Positions 27,837-36,887 of a stretch of 64,000 nucleotides of DNA are shown here, in pieces. Each line of letters begins with the position of its first letter. Position 1 is the first letter of the stretch. The DNA lies in NCBI RefSeq assembly GCF_012933555.1, contig NZ_JABBPK010000001.1:2706001-2770000 (forward strand), in the 5' to 3' direction. This DNA comes from Niallia alba (GTDB taxonomy: Bacteria; Bacillota; Bacilli; Bacillales; Cytobacillaceae). The position numbers and the translations under genes are program-made. The notes below the pieces were generated by a model. That model made no database searches and was not told the origin of the DNA. It saw only the letters and a program-made list of their open reading frames with translations.

Positions 27837-29141
27837 CTAATTAATTTTTTTTACTTCTGCAATCATTAGATCATCGGTTATTTCATCAGACTGATGTAAT
27901 GAAATATTTGCACCTAGGCTATTAAATGCTGTAACTGCTTCATCGTAGCCACGTTCAATATGTTCGATTCCTGTAATCGTTGTCGTTCCTTCCGCAATTA
28001 CTCCTGCAAGCATAAGACATATTCCTGCACGAACATCCGAAGCATTAACTAATGCGCCTTGTAACGAAGACTTCCCTTTTATATGCGCTACTCCATTTGC
28101 TACCTCTATACTAGCACCCATTTTATTCAACTGATATACATGATTAAATCGGTTTGGATAAACGGTTTCCCGCAGTACACTTCTTCCATTCGCTTGTGTT
28201 AGTAATACGGTTAAAGGCTGCTGTAAGTCTGTAGGAAATCCTGGAAACATAGCAGTTCTTACTCTTGTCGCATTAATTCTTCCGTCCAAAAAGGACGTAA
28301 TATTATTTTCCTTTATTTCAATGCCTACACCAATTTCTTTTAATTTTGTAAGACAGGATGTAAGATGCTCAGGAATGATATCTTCTACTGTAATAGTGCC
28401 TCCTGTAATCCCAGAAGATATGAGAAAAGCTCCTGCAATAAGTCGATCGGGAATAACACTGTAGCTACAGCCATTTAATTGTTTAACACCTTTAATTTTA
28501 ATTGTATCCGTACCAGCGCCTGTAATTTTTGCACCCATTTGATTTAAAAATAATGCTGTATCCGTTACTTCTGGATCTCTTGCCGCATTTAATAAGATCG
28601 TTTCTCCTTCAGCTAGTACTGCTGCTAGCGTACTATTAACGGTTGCGCCTGAAGTTATTGTATCAAAATAAATGGTTGCGCCATTTAATCGAGTAGCCTC
28701 TACAATATAATAATCTTTATGGAAAGTAAAGGTAGCTCCCATTTTCTCGAATGCTTTTATATGTTGATCAATTGGTCTGCTTACAAAATCATCTCCACCT
28801 GGATAGCCAAGGGACACTTTCCCAAATTTAGCAAGTAATGCACCAATAAAATAATAGGCTGTTCTAAATTTACCAGACTTTTCTGGTTCAATAATGGGGT
28901 TATTTATATTAGTTGGGTCAATATGAACATCTCCTAGAATATCTCGATTCATGACACATCCAATTTCTTCCCCAATTTCACGCAATACACGAAAATCTGC
29001 AATATTTGGGATATTCTTTAACGTTACTGGCTCACTAGCTAAGCATGCTGCAGCAAGAATCGCTAGTGAACTATTTTTCGATCCTGGTACTGTTAGGGAT
29101 CCTTCTAGCTTTGAAGGTCCTTCTATCTTCATCCATCTCAT
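27837..29141 (-). CDS. MurA-family enolpyruvyl transferase with Asp in place of catalytic Cys
   Basis: The 434-residue protein has the two-domain inside-out barrel of UDP-GlcNAc 1-carboxyvinyltransferase. It keeps Lys22-Asn23 (PGSKNSSLAIL), SRPIDQHIKAF, FPTDLQQPLTVLL and GIEHIERGYDEA. In the loop usually reading GGCAIG it has GGDDFV, putting Asp117 at the place of the fosfomycin-targeted Cys. This change is known from naturally fosfomycin-resistant MurA of Mycobacterium and Chlamydia. It lies 28 bases after a DeoR-family gene and forms an operon with it, away from any cell-wall cluster, so it is a paralogue with its own regulation. Housekeeping MurA would be elsewhere. Confidence 0.85.
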   Translation of the reverse strand: MRWMKIEGPSKLEGSLTVPGSKNSSLAILAAACLASEPVTLKNIPNIADFRVLREIGEEIGCVMNRDILGDVHIDPTNINNPIIEPEKSGKFRTAYYFIGALLAKFGKVSLGYPGGDDFVSRPIDQHIKAFEKMGATFTFHKDYYIVEATRLNGATIYFDTITSGATVNSTLAAVLAEGETILLNAARDPEVTDTALFLNQMGAKITGAGTDTIKIKGVKQLNGCSYSVIPDRLIAGAFLISSGITGGTITVEDIIPEHLTSCLTKLKEIGVGIEIKENNITSFLDGRINATRVRTAMFPGFPTDLQQPLTVLLTQANGRSVLRETVYPNRFNHVYQLNKMGASIEVANGVAHIKGKSSLQGALVNASDVRAGICLMLAGVIAEGTTTITGIEHIERGYDEAVTAFNSLGANISLHQSDEITDDLMIAEVKKIN

Positions 29142-29169
29142 TATGAATCTCCTATTCCGTTCTTTCTAA

Positions 29170-29952
29170 CTAATGTAAATCAGCAAAGATTACTTTCAGT
29201 CTCTTCTCTTTTATCTCCTGGATTGTTTTTTCCTGAGCGCCTAAATCTGTAATGAAGATATCAATATCCTCTATTGGTACGGATTGCATAAACATTTCAA
29301 TTCCTATCTTTTCATGTGGTGCTAAGCATACCACTTTTTTGGCAACACTGGAAACTGTCTGTGCAAATGCTGCAGCTTCAGGAGTAGAAGTACTAATACC
29401 TTTTACGTTAATTCCTCCTCCTGTTAAAAAACAAATATCCAAAGAAAATTTACGCATCATTTCCATAGCCAGACAATCTATCATACTACCAGATGAAACA
29501 CCCCTTAGCTTTCCACCGATTAAATAGGAACTAATATTCTCTCGTGTTCTAATATGTTCGGCAATTTTTAGAGAATTGGTAATGATTGTATAAGGGAAAT
29601 CAGTTGGCAAATATTTCATCATTCCATAATGAATACCTGCTCCTCCAATAAAAACAGTATCATTTTTTTTAATGCAGGAAGCTGCTAATTTAGATATAGC
29701 ATTTTCATGTGGAGCACCTGCTCCGTATCTAATTGCATCTGGTTGCGACATTGTCCGCACTTTAGGTGTTGGTTCAGGAAGAATGGCACCACCATATGTT
29801 TTTTGCAGTAATCCTTGTTCTTCCATAATGGATAAGTCTCTTCTTATCGAATCAAGGGACATTTCAAATTTAGCTGCTAAATCTTTGGCGATTACTTTGC
29901 CATCTCTTGCTATAATTTCTAAAATTCTTTGTCTTCTTTCCTCCGCTAACAT
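29170..29952 (-). CDS. DeoR-family transcriptional regulator
   Basis: The 260-residue protein has the DeoR N-terminal helix-turn-helix (RRQRILEIIARDGKVIAKDLA, SLDSIRRDLSIMEEQGLL, YGGAI) and the sugar-phosphate isomerase-like sensor domain (IFITDLGAQEKTI, KKVVCLAPHEKIG). Effectors of this family are mostly sugar phosphates. It is the first gene of an operon with the MurA-like gene, which suggests it responds to an amino-sugar or cell-wall-related metabolite. Direct repeats upstream may be its binding sites. Confidence 0.88.
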   Translation of the reverse strand: MLAEERRQRILEIIARDGKVIAKDLAAKFEMSLDSIRRDLSIMEEQGLLQKTYGGAILPEPTPKVRTMSQPDAIRYGAGAPHENAISKLAASCIKKNDTVFIGGAGIHYGMMKYLPTDFPYTIITNSLKIAEHIRTRENISSYLIGGKLRGVSSGSMIDCLAMEMMRKFSLDICFLTGGGINVKGISTSTPEAAAFAQTVSSVAKKVVCLAPHEKIGIEMFMQSVPIEDIDIFITDLGAQEKTIQEIKEKRLKVIFADLH

Positions 29953-29988
29953 ATGCTACCCTTTCTCATTAAAATCTAAATTTATATT

Positions 29989-30053
29989 ATTCCGTTTTAT
30001 TAAGTTTTGTCAAACTTATTATTCTTTTTCTTTCATTTTCATTCCGTTTTATT
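29989..30053. promoter_or_regulatory. Direct repeats, possible DeoR binding sites
   Basis: ATTCCGTTTTATT occurs exactly at 29989-30001 and 30041-30053, 52 bases apart (about five helical turns), in front of the DeoR gene. Between them lies the inverted repeat AAGTTTTGTCAAACTT. DeoR-type repressors often bind spaced repeats at their own promoter. Confidence 0.5.
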
Positions 30054-30363
30054 CGTTTTTTTACCATGAGAGAACATTTGTTCTTATTTTGAATAGTGTA
30101 TTGTTTAGCAAGCATTTAAAGAAGGAAAGTACAAAAAAGACTGCTTCACCAGCAATCTTTATCATTTATTGTTTTCATCATATTAAAGCTTTATATCATA
30201 TTCCATTCGTCTTGCTGTTTCTCTCGCCATTTTCGCTCCTAATAAACACTTACAAGATGAAACGACTGTTTTTATAAATTATTTCGAATGAGTTTGTGAA
30301 AAACTTGATAAATTTCTTTCATTTTGAAAAAATAATACTATCAATACGGAAGGTAGGTTATTT
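30054..30363. other. Remaining intergenic region before the P1 peptidase
   Basis: About 310 bases upstream of the plus-strand peptidase. No gene is visible. Immediately before the start, GGAAGGTAGG forms the ribosome binding site. Promoter boxes are not clear. Confidence 0.35.
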
Positions 30364-31428
30364 ATGATCAAACAAAAGCGGATACGGGATTATGGAGTTA
30401 CGATAGGTAAACTAAAAACTGGAAGCAAAAATGCCATTACAGATGTCGATGGCGTTACAGTTGGCCATGTTACCTTAAAAAATGGTGATACACAAACAGG
30501 TGTTACAACAATATTGCCACATCAAGGAAACGTATTTAAGGAAAAGGTAATTGCTTCAAGTCATGTTATTAATGGCTTTGGAAAAACGATGGGTTTGATG
30601 CAAATAAATGAATTAGGAACAATCGAAACCCCTATCCTTTTAACAAATACATTAAGCATTGGTGCTGCTGCAGATGCATTAATTGAATATATGCTAGATA
30701 ATAATACGGAAATCGGTAAGACTACAGGAACCGTTAATCCGATTGTTTGTGAATGTAATGATATGTTCCTGAATGATATAAGAGCAAGAAATATCACCAA
30801 ACAACATGTTTTCGATGCGATTGTCAATGCCTCACCTACGTTTGAGGAAGGTTCAATTGGAGCAGGTCGCGGCATGTTATGTTACTCCTTAAAGGGAGGA
30901 ATTGGTACGTCATCACGTATAATAGATATGAAACATGGTAGCTATACATTGGGTGTCTTAACCTTGACTAATTTCGGAATATTGAGCGATTTAGTGATAG
31001 CTGGAAAGCCAATTGGGCAGGAACTAAAAGAGCATCTTATTCAAGCAAAAAATGATAAGGATAAGGGATCAGTCATTATAATAGTCGCAACAGATCTTCC
31101 TGTTTCAGAGAGACAATTAAATCGCATTATTAAGCGTGCTGTCACTGGACTCGCTCGTACTGGTTCCATCATTACGACAGGCAGCGGTGAAGTAGTAATT
31201 GGTTTTTCTACAGCCACAAAAATTCCGCACGAAAATCCATATTCGAGTGTGCCTGTATCAACAATTCATGAAGAGGATATAGATAAAGCTTTTAGAGCAG
31301 TTGGAGAAGCTACTGAAGAAGCTGTGCTAAATTCTCTCATTACAGCGACACATGTAATTGGACGCGAGGGAAACGAACGACCAACCCTACAAGATTTAAT
31401 AAATAAACATCATATTAGTCTTTGCTAA
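30364..31428 (+). CDS. P1-family peptidase (DmpA/BapA-like aminopeptidase)
   Basis: The 354-residue protein belongs to the self-cleaving P1 family of N-terminal-nucleophile hydrolases: NAITDVDGVTVGHVTL, GVTTILPHQGN, TTGTVNPIVCECND, SIGAGRGMLCYSLKGGIGTSS and NSLITATHVIGREGN. The probable autocleavage point is the Gly-Ser in KGSVIIIVATDLP near residue 236, which would make that Ser the nucleophile. Relatives release N-terminal D- or beta-amino acids. It is divergent from the DeoR/MurA-like operon, which may hint at a common link to peptidoglycan peptides, but this is speculative. Confidence 0.87.
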   Translation: MIKQKRIRDYGVTIGKLKTGSKNAITDVDGVTVGHVTLKNGDTQTGVTTILPHQGNVFKEKVIASSHVINGFGKTMGLMQINELGTIETPILLTNTLSIGAAADALIEYMLDNNTEIGKTTGTVNPIVCECNDMFLNDIRARNITKQHVFDAIVNASPTFEEGSIGAGRGMLCYSLKGGIGTSSRIIDMKHGSYTLGVLTLTNFGILSDLVIAGKPIGQELKEHLIQAKNDKDKGSVIIIVATDLPVSERQLNRIIKRAVTGLARTGSIITTGSGEVVIGFSTATKIPHENPYSSVPVSTIHEEDIDKAFRAVGEATEEAVLNSLITATHVIGREGNERPTLQDLINKHHISLC

Positions 31429-31469
31429 AAAAACAGACGCATTTGTATCATTAGTGCGTCTGTTTTTTT
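31427..31469. terminator. Bidirectional terminator between convergent genes
   Basis: AAAAAAACAGACGCA pairs with TGCGTCTGTTTTTTT over a 13-base loop. Confidence 0.9.
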
Positions 31470-31470
31470 A

Positions 31471-32037
31471 TTATTTATACTTCCCTTCTAAAATCGATTC
31501 GGATAAAGGACGACGATTAGATGGTTGCTCTCGTGCTTGAAAGTCTTCAGACAATGCCTCTTTTTCGCCTTGATACCCTATTGCGATAGTTACTTGAATA
31601 TCAAATTCTTCTGGAATATTTAAGACTTCTCGAGCCTTTGCCTTATCAAATCCACCAATCGCATGTGTTTTCAAACCTTCTTTAATAGCCTGCAAAGATA
31701 AGAAGCCCCATGCTGTCCCACTGTCAAAAGCATGCATTCCGTTCTGTTTATCCGAAATAAGCACTGCTAATACTGGAGCATTTTTACACCATTCTAAATT
31801 TCTTTCAAAAATAAATGAATGGAATAGTGCTCGTTCTTCTGGTGTTCGAGCAATAATAAAACGCCATGGCTGCAAATTATTGGCAGAAGGTGCCCAACGA
31901 GCAGCCTCAAACAAGCGCATTAGCATTTCTTCTGGTACTTCTTTTTTTAAAAATGAACGGGGAGACCATCGATTTAAAAAAATGGGATCAATCTCATGGT
32001 CTGATTGACGAAATTGTTGTATTTCTTTTTCTTTCAT
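31471..32037 (-). CDS. Nitroreductase-family FMN oxidoreductase
   Basis: The 188-residue protein has the nitroreductase pattern: RWSPRSFLKKEVPEEML near the start (FMN phosphate contact), AARWAPSANNLQPWRFIIA, SLQAIKEGLKTHAIGGFD and IAIGYQGEKEAL. Such enzymes reduce nitro or quinone compounds, or related substrates, using NAD(P)H. ATG 32037 follows AGAGGATGG; an upstream start would extend it by 9 residues without a better site. No neighbours indicate the substrate. Confidence 0.88.
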   Translation of the reverse strand: MKEKEIQQFRQSDHEIDPIFLNRWSPRSFLKKEVPEEMLMRLFEAARWAPSANNLQPWRFIIARTPEERALFHSFIFERNLEWCKNAPVLAVLISDKQNGMHAFDSGTAWGFLSLQAIKEGLKTHAIGGFDKAKAREVLNIPEEFDIQVTIAIGYQGEKEALSEDFQAREQPSNRRPLSESILEGKYK

Positions 32038-32134
32038 AATAATCCATCCTCTAATTTTTTTCATTTCTCTCTTATTTTAATTATTTAAAAATTACAAATC
32101 AACCAATTGATTTTAGTTAAGACAAATTAGGTAA

Positions 32135-32752
32135 TCAATCAAAATATACAGCCTCTCCCGGGTTATAAAGATGCTTAAACGCTAATTGGATTTGTGATTC
32201 CGTATTTCTAGGAATCGATAAAGGAGGAAGTGCATCTGCTGAAAAAAATTCGACCGAACTAGTTTCTATTCCTTCCTTCGCCTCTCCTCCCACAATCTCA
32301 CACTGAAGAAACATTTTATACACATGATATGGAGAAGGGGGATGTGGATGGCACTTCTTATCCATTACAGCAATTAGTTTTACCGCTTTTACTTGATATC
32401 CCGATTCTTCTCGTACTTCTTTAACGGCTACTTCTGCTGGTGTTAAGCCAATATCTCCCCAGCCTCCTGGTAATGCCCAAGATTTATCTGTCTTTTCTTT
32501 CACCATCAAAATTTTCTCATCTTTAAAGACTACTGCTCTAATATCTACCTTCGGAGTTGCATAACCTGTTTCATTCGCAAAAAGTTCGCGTATACTAGTT
32601 GTATCCATCTTTGTATATTCCGACATTATCTCCATGCTTAATTTCCTGATGTCTTCAAATCTTTCCAAATCATATACATCTTTCGAATACGTTAAACCTG
32701 CTTGTGCAATTGCTTGAAGCTGTTTTCCCCATTGCAACCATTTCGGTTCCAT
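32135..32752 (-). CDS. NUDIX hydrolase with N-terminal helical domain
   Basis: The 205-residue protein has a helical N-terminal domain (about 1-65) and a Nudix domain with the full box GDIGLTPAEVAVKEVREESG (REEXG helix complete). It resembles B. subtilis YjhB-type hydrolases, which act on nucleoside diphosphate compounds such as ADP-ribose. The ALPGGWG before the box is typical. The substrate is not fixed by sequence. Confidence 0.88.
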   Translation of the reverse strand: MEPKWLQWGKQLQAIAQAGLTYSKDVYDLERFEDIRKLSMEIMSEYTKMDTTSIRELFANETGYATPKVDIRAVVFKDEKILMVKEKTDKSWALPGGWGDIGLTPAEVAVKEVREESGYQVKAVKLIAVMDKKCHPHPPSPYHVYKMFLQCEIVGGEAKEGIETSSVEFFSADALPPLSIPRNTESQIQLAFKHLYNPGEAVYFD

Positions 32753-32788
32753 AATATGACCTCCAATATTGAAATAAAGTTAAATAAT

Positions 32789-33964
32789 CTAAACACCTAC
32801 CATCTTCATAACATACCAAGCCACATAGTTAAAAAAGAATACGATTCCTAAAGCAAGAGCAATCATTACCATTACTCCCTTTTTCCTTGCAGAAAAAAAG
32901 TCATCACTTTCCATATACTTTTTCATTAATGGATGGTATTGACACACTTTATTCCATAAACTAATTAACCATCCATACATCATGATAGAAAAACCGATAA
33001 AAATAATTATTTTTAGCCATAATGGCGGTACGATAATCATTGCCCATGTTGTACTGTTAATCAACATAAAATAGCCATATAAATAACTAGAATTACGCAG
33101 AATAATTTTAATAAATAATTCGATAAAACCGTTAGATGGTGTGCGTTTTTTAAAAATCCGTTTAGAATTTTTGAATGTACGCGGCCTTTTTCTGTTCATG
33201 ATCACTGGCTTTTCTATTTCAGGTGCTGCCAAATAAATAAACTGAACCATGCTTGTTTTACGTTCCTGTTCCATTTCAATATGTAAGTCAAGAGAACCTA
33301 TCTTACGTAAGGCTTTTAGACTAAAGAAAATCGACAAAATAAGAATGATACCTGAAATAACATAAACCGGAACATAATATTGGTTAGCAACGATACGATA
33401 AATCCATTGGCTAGACCAAATACATATCAAAAATAGGAAAAACATAATGAAGCTTTTTTGAAAAATGGAAGCAATTTTTCTGATATGGTATTTAAGTAAT
33501 AGAAAGCAAGATTGTAAGGCGTTAAAATAGACAAATAATACAAGGATTTCCTGCCAGCTTAACAAATAATATTGAAGCAAAAACGGTAAGAGGCATAGAA
33601 ATCCTGCGCCCATAACAAGGATTTGCCAAAAAAGGGAATTACAATAACTTAATATTTTTAATTTCCATAACAAATCAAGTTGTTTTACTAAAAATACTTT
33701 ATCCGCTTCGACAAGATAGGTACGAATATGGCCAATCCAAGCAAGAACGGCTAAAAAGAAAAACGGTATGAAAAAAGGGATGTTGTGAATCCAAACAGGT
33801 AATTCAATCCACCATGAACGGTAGATGATTCCACAAAAAATAACTGCAGGGACAAGAATATAGATAATTACCGTCCAATCTGCAATGGATCGAAACACAT
33901 TCCATTGATAGCGCCAATTCTTGATCAACCGTGAAAAAAATAGCTTTCTACTATTCACTTTCAT
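32789..33964 (-). CDS. ecsB: EcsB-like ABC transporter permease
   Basis: The 391-residue protein has about ten membrane segments and the EcsB features KLFFSRLIKNWRYQWNVFRS near the start, followed by FFIPFFFLAVLAWIGHIRTY. ATG 33964 overlaps the last 14 bases of the ATPase gene and is preceded by AGAGGA, so expression is coupled. EcsAB transporters are involved in secretion, competence and sporulation, possibly in exporting peptides. Since ecsA-ecsB usually lies near hit, and that gene is absent here, this may be a paralogue. Confidence 0.8.
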   Translation of the reverse strand: MKVNSRKLFFSRLIKNWRYQWNVFRSIADWTVIIYILVPAVIFCGIIYRSWWIELPVWIHNIPFFIPFFFLAVLAWIGHIRTYLVEADKVFLVKQLDLLWKLKILSYCNSLFWQILVMGAGFLCLLPFLLQYYLLSWQEILVLFVYFNALQSCFLLLKYHIRKIASIFQKSFIMFFLFLICIWSSQWIYRIVANQYYVPVYVISGIILILSIFFSLKALRKIGSLDLHIEMEQERKTSMVQFIYLAAPEIEKPVIMNRKRPRTFKNSKRIFKKRTPSNGFIELFIKIILRNSSYLYGYFMLINSTTWAMIIVPPLWLKIIIFIGFSIMMYGWLISLWNKVCQYHPLMKKYMESDDFFSARKKGVMVMIALALGIVFFFNYVAWYVMKMVGV

Positions 33965-34664
33965 TATCCTCTGCGAGCAAATGAAAACAATCATACAGAG
34001 AGCCATCCGGTAACTGACACAGTCCCCGAATATCATCTAACGTTCCTTTTGCAACTAGGTGACCATTATGTATTATAAGAAATCGATCACAAATTTTTTC
34101 TGCTGTGTCTAACACATGGGTAGACATTAGTATCCCAGCCCCACGATTTCGTTCCATTTCGATCGATTCAAGAAAAAGCTTCATTGCATTTGGATCAAGA
34201 CCCATAAATGGCTCATCAATAATATAAAGGAAAGGATTAGTGATCATCGCAAGGATAAGCATCGCTTTTTGCTGCATCCCTTTAGAATATTTAGTTGGAT
34301 TTTCATGGGCGTAGTCCCATAGTTTGTACTGATTTAGTAACTCATTTGCTTTTTGCTTGTATTGTTTTTCTTCTAATCCTTCCACTGCTGCCACAAAATC
34401 TAGATGTTCCCATAATGTTAATTCATCATAAAAAATGGGTCGTTCTGGTAAATAAGAATAATTTAAGTCCTCTATGTATGATATCTTTCCTTCTATATGT
34501 TCTATTAGTCCTAATAGACTCTTTATCGTGGTGCTTTTACCAGCCCCATTCGGCCCAATTAAACCAACTAATTCTCCTTTCTCAATCGAAAAATCAATAT
34601 CCTTAATAATTTCTTTCTTTTGCTCGTATCCCGCCGATTGTATCGCTACATCTATAAGAGACAT
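33951..34664 (-). CDS. ecsA: EcsA-like ABC transporter ATP-binding protein
   Basis: The 237-residue ATPase has Walker A (GLIGPNGAGKSTTIKSLLGL), Q-loop, signature YSKGMQQKAMLILAM, Walker B (LYIIDEPFMGLDP) and the switch His (MSTHVLDTAEKICDR). ATG 34664 follows GAGGGAGG; a longer upstream frame lacks a site. It powers the permease encoded by the overlapping next gene. Confidence 0.87.
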   Translation of the reverse strand: MSLIDVAIQSAGYEQKKEIIKDIDFSIEKGELVGLIGPNGAGKSTTIKSLLGLIEHIEGKISYIEDLNYSYLPERPIFYDELTLWEHLDFVAAVEGLEEKQYKQKANELLNQYKLWDYAHENPTKYSKGMQQKAMLILAMITNPFLYIIDEPFMGLDPNAMKLFLESIEMERNRGAGILMSTHVLDTAEKICDRFLIIHNGHLVAKGTLDDIRGLCQLPDGSLYDCFHLLAEDNESE

Positions 34665-34770
34665 TGTACATCCTCCCTCACTTGTTACAATTACATACGA
34701 GTAAAGATGTAAGAAAGTTTCTATTTTAAAATAAAACAAACAAAATTTCTTTGATGGATACCAGATTCAT

Positions 34771-34798
34771 AAAAAAATAGGACCACGATTGTAGTCCT
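34771..34798 (-). terminator. Terminator after DUF975 copy 2
   Basis: On the minus strand AGGACTAC, loop AATC, GTGGTCCT (one G-T pair) followed by ATTTTTTTATG. Confidence 0.75.
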
Positions 34799-34850
34799 AA
34801 ATAAAGCAGTCATCTGATTGCGAAATATATTTGCTTGTAAGACGAATATT

Positions 34851-35513
34851 TTAAAGTTCAATAACCTCTTTTTCCGCAATATGATTATGATAAAAAGTGG
34901 CATTAGAGGTATAGATGTAAGGAACTAACCAAAGAAAGCCGATTCCTAATGAAAGTATACAAAGCAGACCCCATCCAATAAAGCTTAAGTTTAATAAAAA
35001 ATATTTCCACTTGTATCCATCCATTCTTCTTCTGCTTTCCGTAATTGCTTCAAAGATTCCATACTCTGGATTGTCTTTAAACAAATACAATGTCTGTGAA
35101 TATGCTAGCCCTTTAATAATACCAGGAATAACTAACAATAAAGTCCATAAAAAAGTAAAAATGCCGATCATAATATTTGTTCCAATAAGCTTTAAAGAAA
35201 GATTAGCATTTATGTAAATACTGAAAACTTGAGGAACTTCAGGTTTTTCCGCGCGTACAAGTCCTAAATAAAACCAGAGAATACCTACTGTGAGCGGGAT
35301 ATACAAGATATAGATAATAAAATTGATTAATTCTGAGCCAAGCGGAGAATAGTCTTGATAAAGCCAATTATGAATCCCGCCACTAAATAAAATTTCTATT
35401 AATGTCGTTACAACGATACTAATAAGGAAATAAATTAAGGTTAATAAAACACCTTTTCCCCATGAGCCTCTTAATGATTGCCTCGCTTGTGATTTAATTT
35501 GTCTTATCTTCAA
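34851..35513 (-). CDS. DUF975 membrane protein, copy 2
   Basis: The 220-residue protein is closely related to the one at 25050: KIRQIKSQARQSLRGSWGKG, LLLVIPGIIKGLAYSQTLYL, ITESRRRMDGYKWKYFLLNL and GIGFLWLVPYIYTSNATFYHN. Function unknown. TTG 35513 (GGAGG 7 bases upstream) matches the start of the other copy; ATG 35519 is almost on top of the site. The two copies are about 9 kb apart in the same orientation, flanking unrelated genes, and the diverged loops show the duplication is old. Confidence 0.85.
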   Translation of the reverse strand: MKIRQIKSQARQSLRGSWGKGVLLTLIYFLISIVVTTLIEILFSGGIHNWLYQDYSPLGSELINFIIYILYIPLTVGILWFYLGLVRAEKPEVPQVFSIYINANLSLKLIGTNIMIGIFTFLWTLLLVIPGIIKGLAYSQTLYLFKDNPEYGIFEAITESRRRMDGYKWKYFLLNLSFIGWGLLCILSLGIGFLWLVPYIYTSNATFYHNHIAEKEVIEL

Positions 35514-35624
35514 TTTCATTCCTCCCCTAATTCTGCTATTTAAAAATTCCTCCTTTCATCCCTAAATATAAATATGCGTTTTATTTGTTTTTATGAAAAA
35601 GAAATGTATGGAAGATAACAGAAA

Positions 35625-35690
35625 AACATAGAAAAAGGAAAGTTTGTACGTTTGGTAAATAACCTTGTACAACTATCCTTTTTCTATGTT
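35625..35690. terminator. Terminator after gapB
   Basis: AACATAGAAAAAGGA and TCCTTTTTCTATGTT form a 15-bp perfect stem with an inner GTAC/GTAC pairing. It separates gapB from the DUF975 gene. Confidence 0.7.
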
Positions 35691-35707
35691 ACTGATCTAG
35701 ATTTCTC

Positions 35708-36739
35708 TTAGACTGCTTGACTATCCATCTCCACACGCATTTTACTTCCAACGAGTTTTACTAAATCTACTACTCGGTTTGAATAGCCCCATTCATTGTC
35801 ATACCATGCAAGGATCTTTACTTTGTTTTGTCCTATAACCATTGTAGATAAAGCATCAATGGTGGCTGATTGGGTAGTTGTGTTAAAGTCAACAGATACT
35901 AAAGGTTCATCGGTAATAGCAAGGATACCTTTAAGCTTTCCTTTTGCTGCTTCTTCAAAGACTTGATTAATAGCTTCTGACGTTACATTTTTCTCTAAAT
36001 CAACGACTAAATCCACTAGTGAAACATTCTGGGTTGGTACTCGCAATGCCATTCCATGAAGTTTTCCTTCTAAGTGAGGAAGAATCTGTTTTAAAGCTTT
36101 AGCAGCACCTGTTGTAGTTGGAATAATATTTTGTCCGCAAGATCTTGCTCTGCGCAAATCCTTATGCGGATTATCAATATTATTTTGATCATTTGTATAG
36201 GAATGAATGGTCGTCATTAATCCATTTTTTATCTTGAAATGCTCATCTATAACCTTAACGACTGGTCCTAAGCAATTGGTCGTACACGAAGCATTGGAAA
36301 TAATGTAATGTTTATTAATATTTAAAGTCTCTTCATTCACACCCATCACAATGGTTGCATCCGCATTTACACCAGGTGCTGTTAATACAACTTTTTTTGC
36401 GCCGGCTTTCAAATGCAAGGCTGCTTTGTCTCTTGCATTAAATTTACCTGTCGCTTCTATAACAATATCAATATCTAGTTCCTTCCAAGGTAAATTTTCT
36501 GGATTACGGTTATTCACTAACAGGATTTTTTGTCCATTGATAACAATCGAATCATCCATAGCAACTACTTTACCATGGAACTTGCCATGAATTGTGTCAT
36601 ACTTTATTAAATGTGCTATCGTTTCAGATGAATAACTAGCATTAATAGCAGTAATATGTATATTTTGGTCATTAATTGCATTTCTAAGAACCATTCTTCC
36701 AATTCTCCCAAACCCATTAATCGCAACTGATATAGTCAT
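35708..36739 (-). CDS. gapB: NADP-type glyceraldehyde-3-phosphate dehydrogenase GapB
   Basis: The 343-residue enzyme shows the type I GAPDH motifs VAINGFGRIGRMVLR, SNASCTTNCLGPVVKV (catalytic Cys), RRARSCGQNIIPTTTGAAK and WYDNEWGYSNRVVDL. Several positions match B. subtilis GapB rather than GapA: NASYSSETIAHLIKYDTIHG and HSYTNDQNNIDNPHKDLR. GapB works in the gluconeogenic direction with NADP(H). It is monocistronic, with AAAGGGG before the ATG and terminators on both sides. In B. subtilis it is repressed by CcpN on sugars; no CcpN site was identified here. Confidence 0.9.
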   Translation of the reverse strand: MTISVAINGFGRIGRMVLRNAINDQNIHITAINASYSSETIAHLIKYDTIHGKFHGKVVAMDDSIVINGQKILLVNNRNPENLPWKELDIDIVIEATGKFNARDKAALHLKAGAKKVVLTAPGVNADATIVMGVNEETLNINKHYIISNASCTTNCLGPVVKVIDEHFKIKNGLMTTIHSYTNDQNNIDNPHKDLRRARSCGQNIIPTTTGAAKALKQILPHLEGKLHGMALRVPTQNVSLVDLVVDLEKNVTSEAINQVFEEAAKGKLKGILAITDEPLVSVDFNTTTQSATIDALSTMVIGQNKVKILAWYDNEWGYSNRVVDLVKLVGSKMRVEMDSQAV

Positions 36740-36810
36740 TCAATTCGCCCCTTTGAATAAGTTATACTAATTAATCATTATCACCAATTAAGTATAACAC
36801 ATTTGAAATA

Positions 36811-36848
36811 AAATACATCTTATTTATCCTTTAAAATAAGATGTATTT
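36811..36848. terminator. Terminator after the PP2C-like gene
   Basis: AAATACATCTTATTT pairs perfectly with AAATAAGATGTATTT over an 8-base loop; T- or A-runs on both sides. Confidence 0.8.
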
Positions 36849-36887
36849 TTTCTTATCTATTGACTTAAGGGAAGTAGGTGATTTCTT

